Source: Terrilactibacillus tamarindi (lineage in GTDB: Bacteria; Bacillota; Bacilli; Bacillales; Sporolactobacillaceae). From it: 64,000 nucleotides of DNA. Positions 44,541 through 52,480 of this stretch are shown one piece after another (the first letter of the stretch is position 1; each line of letters starts with the position of its first letter). The stretch is from assembly GCF_009718825.1 (NCBI RefSeq), contig NZ_WNHB01000006.1:1-64000 (forward strand), given 5' to 3'. The notes under the pieces were generated by a model that saw nothing but the letters and a program-made list of their open reading frames with translations, ran no database searches and had not been told where the DNA came from. The translations under genes and the position numbers were made by a program.

Positions 44541-45521
44541 TTAATGAATAGGATCCTCTAGAAACTGAACACCCGGACCGGGCTCGGCAGTTATTAATGC
44601 TTCTAAAGGGAAAAAGTCGGATAGATCGTCTAGAATCTGATCCACATGTTCTACTGAACAAATCAGTTTGACATTGGGACCGGCGTCAATCGTAAAATAG
44701 CACGGGATTCCCTGCTCACGTAGATGGGCAGCACGCCGCATCACGGTCAATGTACCCTCCTCCCAGTAGGTGAAAGGGGGAGTCGCAGCCAGCATTGTGG
44801 CATGCATCTTCAGCGCATTTGCTTCGGCTATTTCCCCAATCATCTCCAGATCGTGATGATGAATAGCCTGCTCCATCCTACCGAGATCCTTTTCTGCTTC
44901 CTTCATCCAAATCGGGTAAAAAGGTGATGTCTGGACGGTCCTCTTCATTCCTAAACGGCTGGATATCTTTTTTTTCTGCCGATTGACAGCAACAACCACA
45001 AGACGAATCCCCCAGTTTGCTGGATCGATTGGAACAGCATAAGAGTCTTCATCCTTTGTGCCTTTCATCCACTTAACAAAGCCGCCGTAAATTGAACGTG
45101 AAGCGGATCCCGATCCGCGCCGCGCGAGCCGTGAAAGTGCAACTCCGGAGCAGTCCAATCCATAAGCCCGAGCAGCAGATGCTGCCAGGGCTGCAAACCC
45201 TGACGCTGAAGATGCAAAGCCTGAGGCGACTGGGACGTGGTTGTTGGTTACGATCAGCGCGTATGTCCGATTTCCTGATTGATCCCGGACTTGATTCATA
45301 AATCGGATGATTTTTTCAGCAGAATGACCACTTAACACTTTTCCATCCATTATTATTTCATCACACGATAAACTCTGCTGCAGTGTAACACGGGTTTCTG
45401 TATAAAAAGCGTTGAGCGTCAATGATAAACTGCTGTTCATCGGCAAAATGAGTTGTTCATCCTTTTTACCCCAATACTTTATGAGGGCAATATTCGTATA
45501 TGCGCGTGCGGCAGCCTGCAC
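44541..45521 (-). CDS. mvaD: Diphosphomevalonate decarboxylase
   Basis: A GHMP-superfamily enzyme (326 residues) that converts mevalonate 5-diphosphate to IPP. ARAYTNIALIKYWGKKDE, the ATP loop VASGFASSASGFAALA, the RRGSGSASRSIYGGFVKW signature and CYFTIDAGPNVKLIC (catalytic Asp in TIDAGPN) are intact. An upstream GTG at 45530 overlaps the AAGAAGG ribosome binding site. GTG 45521, six bases beyond it, is the better start. Second gene of the operon. Confidence 0.95.
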   Translation of the reverse strand: MQAAARAYTNIALIKYWGKKDEQLILPMNSSLSLTLNAFYTETRVTLQQSLSCDEIIMDGKVLSGHSAEKIIRFMNQVRDQSGNRTYALIVTNNHVPVASGFASSASGFAALAASAARAYGLDCSGVALSRLARRGSGSASRSIYGGFVKWMKGTKDEDSYAVPIDPANWGIRLVVVAVNRQKKKISSRLGMKRTVQTSPFYPIWMKEAEKDLGRMEQAIHHHDLEMIGEIAEANALKMHATMLAATPPFTYWEEGTLTVMRRAAHLREQGIPCYFTIDAGPNVKLICSVEHVDQILDDLSDFFPLEALITAEPGPGVQFLEDPIH

Positions 45522-45569
45522 AGTGTTCACCTTCTTTCTCTTGGCATAGGCCAGTGAGTTTATCTGAAG

Positions 45570-46517
45570 TTATGCACTCATTTCATCGCCAAATGGCTGA
45601 ATCCACGTTTGATGCGCTCCGGCACGCATCAGTTTTGCTGCGAGGTGTTTGGCTGTATGCTCATTTGGAGCCAGTGCAATCATGCAGCCGCCGCAGCCGC
45701 CTCCAGTCATTTTTGCCCCGATGGCTCCGCCGGTCATTGCAATGTGTACCAGCTGGTCTACAAAAGGATGACTGACGCCAAGCTCACGCAGAAGATGATG
45801 GGCATCCAGAAGGATACGGCCGAATTGCTCTTCTTTTGCCGATTCAAGTGCCTTGCGGGCATGCGAAGCGAGAAAACCTAACTTTTCGATTTTGCTTTGA
45901 ACACTCAACCCCTGTGTCCAGCGCTGTTTTAACGCAGCAACCGCTTTTTTAGTCTCACCTTTGATCCCGGTGTCAGCAATGACCAAGCAGGATCGAAGAG
46001 TTTGCTTAATCCACTCGGGTCCTTTCTCTCTGGTGAAATATATCGGACGGCTGCCACTAGCTGCAGTCGCATCAAGCCCACTCGGATTACCATGACAACA
46101 TTTCTCTGAGATGCCGACTAGCCTAAGCAAAGTCTTTTGATCCAGAGGTGTTTTAAAATAATCGAAAAGACTGCGTACGACTGATATAGCAATGGCAGCA
46201 CTCGATCCCATCCCCCGTTCAACTGGAATCGTACTGTCAATAGATACAGCTATGTTTTCTTCAGGCTTATGCAAGACCTGCAATGTCACCGGAATAATTT
46301 TCTTCAATCCAGCAATTTTATCCGGACTTTCACTTAAAATACCATCATAGAAGGCACAATGCAGCTGAATAGCTCCCTGGCATCCAGTCGTTTCCGTAAC
46401 TGCGCGTGCTGCGGGAACGGGCATCGCAATCGCTGGCTGACCGTAAACCACAGAATGTTCGCCGATCAGGATTACTTTGCTGCTACTTGTCCCAATACCA
46501 ACATCTATTTTCGTCAT
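45570..46517 (-). CDS. mvaK1: Mevalonate kinase
   Basis: A GHMP kinase of 315 residues catalysing the entry step of the lower mevalonate pathway. It has KVILIGEHSVVYGQPAIAMP (motif 1), PVERGMGSSAAIAISVVRSL (motif 2, ATP loop), GNPSGLDATAA with the catalytic Asp, and AKMTGGGCGGCMIAL (motif 3). It is the first gene of the cluster mvaK1-mvaD-mvaK2-fni-small membrane protein-tctA-like. HMG-CoA synthase and reductase, which make mevalonate, are not in this window. A long leader (about 190 nt) separates it from the Fur-box promoter. Confidence 0.95.
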   Translation of the reverse strand: MTKIDVGIGTSSSKVILIGEHSVVYGQPAIAMPVPAARAVTETTGCQGAIQLHCAFYDGILSESPDKIAGLKKIIPVTLQVLHKPEENIAVSIDSTIPVERGMGSSAAIAISVVRSLFDYFKTPLDQKTLLRLVGISEKCCHGNPSGLDATAASGSRPIYFTREKGPEWIKQTLRSCLVIADTGIKGETKKAVAALKQRWTQGLSVQSKIEKLGFLASHARKALESAKEEQFGRILLDAHHLLRELGVSHPFVDQLVHIAMTGGAIGAKMTGGGCGGCMIALAPNEHTAKHLAAKLMRAGAHQTWIQPFGDEMSA

Positions 46518-46713
46518 CTTTACGTACCAACTCTCAATAACAAATCTTTCGTTATATTTAAAATGATTATTGATAATTTACGAACACAATCAACCAATCA
46601 GAAATCCATAATCTTGGGGAATTGCTCAACCCATCAAAAATCTATGCTTTTTTGTCAAAGATTTGCAACCTGTTCAAAATTGATCCAAACAATTATCGTT
46701 CGGAACTCTTTAT

Positions 46714-46742
46714 ATTTTACTGATAATGATTATCATTTTCAA
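46714..46742 (-). promoter_or_regulatory. Sigma-A promoter overlapped by a Fur box, upstream of mvaK1
   Basis: On the minus strand TTGAAA (46737-46742), 17 bp, TAAAAT (46714-46719). The spacer is occupied by GAAAATGATAATCATTATC (46722-46740), which matches the 19-bp Fur consensus at 18 positions. Fur bound there would shut off the promoter when iron is ample. The nearest gene in this direction is mvaK1; on the other strand there is no gene until 47119. Confidence 0.7.
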
Positions 46743-47118
46743 GTTTTATATTCGGGTTTCATCATTCCTTAAACGGATTCTGGTTTTTATCACAAATCTC
46801 TAAAGCCAGAAAATTTAGTAACGATCCCTGTGCATTAGGTTCGAAATAGCGAATCGAATTAGTCGAGTGAACATGTTTCAGCGAGATGAAACATCGGAAA
46901 ATCAAATGGGAACACTCGCACCGCCTATTCGAGACTCCCGCCTTCACTTAGTTACGAGGGGAAACTTATAAAAAAATGAAGCCAAGGACGACATTTTCTA
47001 TGGTTGAGTCTGTCCGAAGTCGTGATCTTTATCATTCCGTATAACACTTTCCTGTATTACTATTGAAGGTGTGGTGGACAATGATTCAAGTCATTTTACT
47101 CAAAGAAGGTGATGTGTC
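46743..47118. other. Intergenic region between the Fur promoter and the YgbA_NO gene
   Basis: No supported gene. GC content is intermediate. A 61-codon minus-strand frame (46762-46947) lacks a ribosome binding site and a recognisable family. AGAAGGTGATGTGTC at its right end is the ribosome binding site of the next gene. Confidence 0.4.
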
Positions 47119-47433
47119 ATGCCAAGAAAAACCAATGATGGACCGGTCATTCAGATGGAGAAAGAAACCATCACGAAAATGATTGAGATTTATTGCCGTA
47201 AGAAGCATCATCGTCAAGCGTTGTGCGACGACTGCCACAACTTAAAGAACTATGCGCTGACGCGGCTTTCTTATTGCCCATTTGGCGAAAAGAAAAGTGC
47301 CTGTTCCAACTGCAAGATTCACTGTTACCGTCCGGAATACCGTAGGAAAATAAAAACGGTGATGCGCTACGCCGGTATGTGGATGTTGCTTTATCATCCC
47401 GTTTTTTCAATCAAACATTTGCTCAAGAGATGA
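47119..47433 (+). CDS. YgbA_NO family (nitrous-oxide-stimulated promoter) protein
   Basis: A 104-residue protein with a conserved cysteine set: ALCDDCHNLKNYALTRLSYC, then FGEKKSACSNCKIHCYRPEYR, and the tail MRYAGMWMLLYHPVFSIKHL. This matches the YgbA_NO family. In enterobacteria YgbA is induced by nitric oxide and linked to repair of damaged Fe-S clusters; the Cys pairs may bind a cluster or metal. GAAGGTGATGTGTC precedes the ATG. It lies divergent from the Fur-box mevalonate operon. Confidence 0.87.
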   Translation: MPRKTNDGPVIQMEKETITKMIEIYCRKKHHRQALCDDCHNLKNYALTRLSYCPFGEKKSACSNCKIHCYRPEYRRKIKTVMRYAGMWMLLYHPVFSIKHLLKR

Positions 47434-47542
47434 GAAAGATTATTGTGTCCTTCATTGTCACCTAGCGTCCTGACACAGAAGAAATCTTGTTGACTGGAAA
47501 GTCCAAACCTTGGTGCCTGTTTTCTCAACATGATCCAAGATT

Positions 47543-48448
47543 TTACCCATTCCTTTCTCCCATCAACCATTTATGAATCCAAATGGCGGCCTGTGATCCA
47601 TCTCCCATAGCAATGGTCACTTGTTCTGAATGAGCGACGACGTCTCCAGCAGCCCAAACGCCAGGAATATTGGTCATTTTTGTTCTAGGATTGACTAGAA
47701 TGTGTTTGTTTTCTAGAATCTCGACGCCTAATTGTTTAGCCAAATCCGATTTCACTTCATTTCCTCCAAAAGCAACAAATGCATGCTCCCCGGCTATTTT
47801 TTGACCATTTGTTAAAATGACAGCTTTTAATTTCGATTCATCAGCTTCTACCTCTTGAACCGGAGACTCTATGTATTGAATACGTTGACTGTGAAGTTTG
47901 TCCATTATCGTCTCACTTACCTTTTTTTGCTCGTGATTAATATAAATAAGGTCCTTTGTCCAATAAGTGAGTATTAACGCCATATTTGCACCGACATTTC
48001 CTGAACCAATCACCAATGTTGGCTTATCTTTCACTTCATAACCGTCACAATCCGGGCAAATATAGACACTTATTCCTAAGCAGGAGAACAAATTAGGGAT
48101 GTGAGGAATGCGATCCATAACACCTGTAGCTATTAATACCGTTTGACCTAAAATCATGCTATTTGATTCAGTCTGTATTTCAAAATGATCTTTATTTTTT
48201 TCCGCTTTGACAGCCTTGTCATTTAAAAATTCTACTCCCAAATTTTTGGCTTGTTCGGTTCCAATATTTCGAAGTTCTTGACCACTGACTCCATCCGGAT
48301 ACCCTAAAACATTATGATAGCTCTTGCATAAAGTTGATCTTCCATCATTCGAATCGATAACCATCACACGATGTTTGTATCTTCCTAATTGGATAGCCGC
48401 TTGCATTCCAGCAATGCCGCCTCCGATAATAATGCAATCGTAGATCAT
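47543..48448 (-). CDS. Thioredoxin-reductase-like FAD/NAD(P)H oxidoreductase
   Basis: A 301-residue flavoprotein of the TrxB fold. FAD site CIIIGGGIAGMQAAIQLGR at the N-terminus, redox-type motif YICPDCDGYEV (Cys-x-x-Cys about residue 131), NAD(P) site VIGSGNVGANMALIL and the C-terminal FAD motif IPGVWAAGDVV. The CPDC version (rather than CATC) occurs in TrxB-like paralogues of uncertain substrate. It is a lone gene. Candidate partners are thioredoxin-like proteins or low-molecular-weight disulfides. Confidence 0.85.
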   Translation of the reverse strand: MIYDCIIIGGGIAGMQAAIQLGRYKHRVMVIDSNDGRSTLCKSYHNVLGYPDGVSGQELRNIGTEQAKNLGVEFLNDKAVKAEKNKDHFEIQTESNSMILGQTVLIATGVMDRIPHIPNLFSCLGISVYICPDCDGYEVKDKPTLVIGSGNVGANMALILTYWTKDLIYINHEQKKVSETIMDKLHSQRIQYIESPVQEVEADESKLKAVILTNGQKIAGEHAFVAFGGNEVKSDLAKQLGVEILENKHILVNPRTKMTNIPGVWAAGDVVAHSEQVTIAMGDGSQAAIWIHKWLMGERNG

Positions 48449-48695
48449 TTTTAACCACCTTACTTTATTTTTTGCTTAAAAAACATGTTATTTAAAAGGA
48501 TGCTCACATTTTCTTCTAATATGTTTAATGTTAGAAAACTTTTTCGTAGAGATTTAAAATGATGGGTTTGAACCTTACTATTTCAAAAAGAAAAAGTTCT
48601 ACAAAATCAGGGAGTACCTCTTTTCATTAAAAACGTGGTATCATTTTACTTAACCCTCCATAGTTATATGAATATTCACTAAAAGGAGCGAGGTC

Positions 48696-50432
48696 ATGAA
48701 GAGATACCATTGGATTAAATGGCGAACATTCCTTATTTGGCTCTCAATTGTCGTCATCATCGGTGTTTTGTTATGGATAGGCGGGCCAACATCTTGGGGT
48801 ATTGCTTTTGCGATTATAGGCATGTTATTCCAGCTGTTTTTTGCCGTACTCATTATCATCATTCAGTTTGTCGCACTATTTTGGTTTCTGGCTCGAGGCC
48901 GTACATACTGGATTATGCCGGGTGAGACAGGGTCCACTTGGGATGATTACAGAGGTAACCCTGAAATTGTCGAAAATGCCAAACGGATTGTAACCTTACT
49001 TAAGGGAGTAAAGGAATTTAAAAAAATGGGGGGTGAAGCGATCCGGGGAATGCTTCTTTGCGGACCACCGGGTACAGGAAAATCCTATCTCGCTCAAGTC
49101 ATCGCGAATGAAGCCCAAATTCCCTTTGCCTATGCATCGGCTCCAAGTTTTCAAAATATGTTCTTTGGTGTAGGGAACTTGAAAGTGATGAATCTCTACC
49201 GAAAGGCAAGAAAACTAGCCAAAGTATACGGTGCCTGCATCATCTTTATCGATGAAATCGACGCCATTGGGATGTCTAGGCAAGCAAGCGGAGGCGGAGG
49301 AGGACTCGGGGCGATGTTCGGTATGGGCGGTGGCTCGGGTCTACTCAACGAACTGCTCTTACAGATGGACCCGCCGAACATTGATAATTCCCGCTTTGCT
49401 AAGTTTCTTCGCTCCCTTGGACTGCGTCGTAAGAAAGCCGAACGACGTGCCGTGTTAACCATTGGGGCAACCAACTTGCCAGATGTTCTTGATCCTGCCT
49501 TACTACGACCCGGACGTTTTGATCGAAAACTTTGGGTCGATTCGCCCGACTATGATGGACGTGTCGATGTCTTCCAATATTACCTTAAAAAGGTGAACTG
49601 TGACGATTCCCTAACTCCGGAGAAAGCAGCATTAGATACGATTGGCTATAGTCCAGCACAGATTAAACACATCGTTAACGAATCGATCGTGATCGCTCAT
49701 CAACGTGGCTCTCAAGACGCCAGCTATGAAGATTTCCGTTCCGCCATGGAGACCTATGAGTGGGGTCTTAAGCAGCCACTTCGCTCAATGAATGAAGATG
49801 AGAAACGAAACGTCGCCTACCATGAAGCCGGCCATGCCGTTGCACAGTACTTATTAAAGCCTCATGAACGGGTCTGGAAAGTGACGATTATTCGCCGAGG
49901 CGGTGCTCTTGGTCTAGCTGCGACGAAGCCAACACACGAGAGGTATAATCGAAGTGACAGTGAAATTTTAGCAGAAATCCAAGTTTGTTTAGCAGCACGG
50001 GCTTCTGAAGAAACGTTTTTAGGGAAAAAATTAAATGGGGTAACATCCGATTTAAAACAAGCCACGGAGCTCGCTGGTGTTTACCTCGGAATGGTTGGCA
50101 TGGGTGATGAGCTATTCAGCTGGCTATCCATAGGTTCTCCGGCTGATGCTCTTAAACAACTTCGTCCAAAGATTAACGTGCTTTTGAAAGATCAAATGAA
50201 TCAAGTCAAAGCATTAGTCAAAGAACAGGCAGAATTCGTTCATAACATTGCAGAAGAATTATTGAAACGCGGGGATCTTACAGGTGAGGAAATTGAAGAA
50301 ATCTATGTTCAACTGAATGGTCATCCTCGATCCGAAGTGCCAGAATTAAAAGTACATGCTGATTTGGAATCTATAACTTCAATTCATAAGAATACATCAA
50401 CAGAAAATGATCAAAAAGACTCTGATAAATAA
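48696..50432 (+). CDS. FtsH-like membrane AAA+ metalloprotease paralogue
   Basis: A 578-residue protein with two N-terminal membrane segments (about 10-30 and 35-67) and almost no extracytoplasmic loop. The AAA+ domain has Walker A CGPPGTGKSYLA and Walker B CIIFIDEIDAIG. The SRH region is GATNLPDVLDPALLRPGRFD. The M41 peptidase has zinc ligands in VAYHEAGHAVAQY and the third Asp in TSDLKQATELA. It differs from cell-division FtsH in lacking the long extracytoplasmic domain. It also has a glycine-rich stretch after Walker B (ASGGGGGLGAMFGMGGGSG) and an insertion of about 25 residues before sensor 1. Probably a specialised membrane-protein quality-control protease; substrate unknown. Confidence 0.85.
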   Translation: MKRYHWIKWRTFLIWLSIVVIIGVLLWIGGPTSWGIAFAIIGMLFQLFFAVLIIIIQFVALFWFLARGRTYWIMPGETGSTWDDYRGNPEIVENAKRIVTLLKGVKEFKKMGGEAIRGMLLCGPPGTGKSYLAQVIANEAQIPFAYASAPSFQNMFFGVGNLKVMNLYRKARKLAKVYGACIIFIDEIDAIGMSRQASGGGGGLGAMFGMGGGSGLLNELLLQMDPPNIDNSRFAKFLRSLGLRRKKAERRAVLTIGATNLPDVLDPALLRPGRFDRKLWVDSPDYDGRVDVFQYYLKKVNCDDSLTPEKAALDTIGYSPAQIKHIVNESIVIAHQRGSQDASYEDFRSAMETYEWGLKQPLRSMNEDEKRNVAYHEAGHAVAQYLLKPHERVWKVTIIRRGGALGLAATKPTHERYNRSDSEILAEIQVCLAARASEETFLGKKLNGVTSDLKQATELAGVYLGMVGMGDELFSWLSIGSPADALKQLRPKINVLLKDQMNQVKALVKEQAEFVHNIAEELLKRGDLTGEEIEEIYVQLNGHPRSEVPELKVHADLESITSIHKNTSTENDQKDSDK

Positions 50433-50578
50433 AGTGAAGCTTCCATCAGTGGGTTTTCTTCATTCCCCACTGATGGTTAGCTGAACCAATCGGACCTTTA
50501 CGGGCAGTTGACCCCCACCTATCTTCTTTGAATACTCCAGGATCTTGGGGGTCTTACTGCCCGTTAAGGCGGGATAAA
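50433..50578. repeat. Dispersed two-hairpin intergenic repeat, copy B (intact)
   Basis: Homologue of 1741-1896. It folds as two perfect hairpins: CCATCAGTGGG (50443-50453) with CCCACTGATGG (50466-50476), and ACGGGCAGT (50500-50508) with ACTGCCCGT (50556-50564). The second stem is extended inside by CCCCCA/TGGGGG. It begins directly after the FtsH-like stop codon and might also act as its 3' end, although no U-run follows. Confidence 0.85.
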
Positions 50579-50634
50579 GGCTATTTTTAAGGGGTGTCAA
50601 TTAAATTTTGCCCCCTTTTTTAAACGTTTATTGA

Positions 50635-51342
50635 TCAGCACTGACTAACAGACTTTATATTCACGATATCATAGAGTTCCTCAAGTTTTTGGATTTGATA
50701 GGTTGGTTTAATCTTGGTGTGGTTAGGTGTCATTTCAGGATTGAACCAACACGTATCGATTCCGGCTACCTCGCCACCTTTTATATCAGAGGTTAATGAA
50801 TCACCGATTATTAAGGTTTCTTCCAAAGAAAAATGAGGAATTTGGGCAAACACATAATCAAAAAATTCCTTCATTGGCTTTTGAAACCCTGTGTCTTCTG
50901 AAACAAAAATATCCTTAAACAAAGGAAATAGCCCTGCGTCACGCAACCGTTTGTCCTGAGTCTCAGCAACACCGTTCGTCACAATATATAAATCAAACTT
51001 GTTTTTGAGATCTTCTATTAATTCAATTGCCCCACTAATCAGCTGATGACCCTCTTTCAAAAAATTACGGTATTTCATTCCTAAACTAAAGCCATCGACC
51101 TCTTGTCCATACTCCTTAAATAGTAAGGAAAAACGTGTACTCGCAATTTCATCACGCTCAATTTTCCCTTCTTCAAAAGACCGCCATAATCCTTGATTTA
51201 TTTGTTTATACCGTGCCTCAATATCTATGGTTAAAGGAATACTTTGTTCCTCAAAAAGTGACCGCAAAGCAAAATCTTCCGCTGCCTGAAAATCTAAAAG
51301 TGTATCATCTACGTCAAATAAAAGCGTCCGATAATGTTTCAA
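50635..51342 (-). CDS. HAD-superfamily nucleotidase, YjjG/YfnB type
   Basis: A 235-residue HAD hydrolase. Motif I is LLFDVDDTLLDF (nucleophile Asp, about residue 9), motif II YIVTNGVAETQ, motif III Lys in FQKPMKEFFDY and motif IV IIGDSLTSDIKGG. The helical cap between residues 15 and 90 and TNGVAETQDKRLRDAGL are typical of the noncanonical pyrimidine nucleotidase YjjG and B. subtilis YfnB, which dephosphorylate UMP/dUMP/TMP or analogues. Single gene. Confidence 0.86.
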   Translation of the reverse strand: MKHYRTLLFDVDDTLLDFQAAEDFALRSLFEEQSIPLTIDIEARYKQINQGLWRSFEEGKIERDEIASTRFSLLFKEYGQEVDGFSLGMKYRNFLKEGHQLISGAIELIEDLKNKFDLYIVTNGVAETQDKRLRDAGLFPLFKDIFVSEDTGFQKPMKEFFDYVFAQIPHFSLEETLIIGDSLTSDIKGGEVAGIDTCWFNPEMTPNHTKIKPTYQIQKLEELYDIVNIKSVSQC

Positions 51343-51431
51343 TATTCCGCCCCCATTCTAACTTTTTTATCTATTATAACACGTTTAGTCACGACGGATT
51401 ATAGACTCATAGATATCCCCAAAATCCTATA

Positions 51432-52244
51432 TTACCCTATAAATTTTGCTAATTCTTGATTGAATTTGTCTCGCTCATCCCAAAATAATCCGTGACCACT
51501 ATATTCAAATGGGACAAGTTTAGCATTTTTTATTTCTTGTTTTTGAGCCTCTGCTAGTGGAAAATGACATACTTTGTCATGAATGCCATGCAGAATGAGT
51601 GTAGGAATCTGAATTTCCCCCATATCTTGAAATAACTTTTCTTCGTATAACCATGTGTTGGCAACCTTTGCCGTTGACCAACTTGCCGCTTGTAATCCTA
51701 ATTGAAAAAACCAATCCGAAAAAGGCTCTGTGATATGTTGGAAGAAGAACATGTTACCAAATCCCTGTAACATATTCGGACGGTCATGATAAGTATCTTG
51801 AATAATTTGCTTGACATCCTCTGTTTTAAGTCCATAAGGAAAATACGGACGTTGTATAAGACTAGGTGCCGCAGCTGCAAGAAGAGCTAGCTTTGAAACT
51901 CCATACCCACGATGCCTCGCTACATATCGAACGGCTACAGCTCCTCCTGTAGAATGACCTGCAAGCGTAATATTTTGTAATTTGAGAGCACCAATGACAC
52001 TTCGAACATCATCAGCTAAGCGATCATAATCATATCCTTCCCAAGGTTTATCTGACTGGCCAAATCCTCGAAGATCCATGCCAATACAACGATAACCCAT
52101 TTGGGAAAGCTGATTAAATTGATATTCAAACATCTTGTGATTCGCCGGCCAGCCATGAATAAATAAGATCGTCTTTTGGCTCATCCGATTGATATCCTCT
52201 ACATAAATATGCACATCCGACTCTACTCTCACGTAATATCCCAA
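51432..52244 (-). CDS. Alpha/beta hydrolase
   Basis: An alpha/beta-hydrolase fold enzyme of about 270 residues. HGWPANHKMFEYQ is the oxyanion strand, LAGHSTGGAVAVRYVA the nucleophile elbow (Ser), and LHGIHDKVCHFPLAE plus YSGHGLFWDERD supply the acid and His. It resembles haloperoxidase/esterase-type hydrolases. An upstream ATG at 52322 is in frame, but GGGGGT six bases before TTG 52244 and the family start MGYYVRVESDVHIYVEDIN support the shorter protein. Substrate unknown. Confidence 0.85.
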   Translation of the reverse strand: MGYYVRVESDVHIYVEDINRMSQKTILFIHGWPANHKMFEYQFNQLSQMGYRCIGMDLRGFGQSDKPWEGYDYDRLADDVRSVIGALKLQNITLAGHSTGGAVAVRYVARHRGYGVSKLALLAAAAPSLIQRPYFPYGLKTEDVKQIIQDTYHDRPNMLQGFGNMFFFQHITEPFSDWFFQLGLQAASWSTAKVANTWLYEEKLFQDMGEIQIPTLILHGIHDKVCHFPLAEAQKQEIKNAKLVPFEYSGHGLFWDERDKFNQELAKFIG

Positions 52245-52480
52245 GTCGCTACCCCCGTTAATAAAAGTCTCATGGTAGAAACTATATTCAAGGAGACATC
52301 CTGTCTTAACCAGAAATTTCAAAATTCACTTTTAAATTTTATAGTATCGCTCTCTGCATAAAAACAACGACATACTAAGCGCATCCGTGTAATCCCTATT
52401 TATTAATAAAAATATTGTTTCCCTTAGCAGAAAATAATTGGACCTATTTACTTCTTATCTTGTTACATTTTTTAAATAAC

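Noticed and set aside
46762-46947. A 61-codon minus-strand frame between the Fur promoter and the YgbA_NO gene
   Set aside because: No ribosome binding site and no recognised family. It would lie upstream of the Fur-box promoter and not be part of that transcript.
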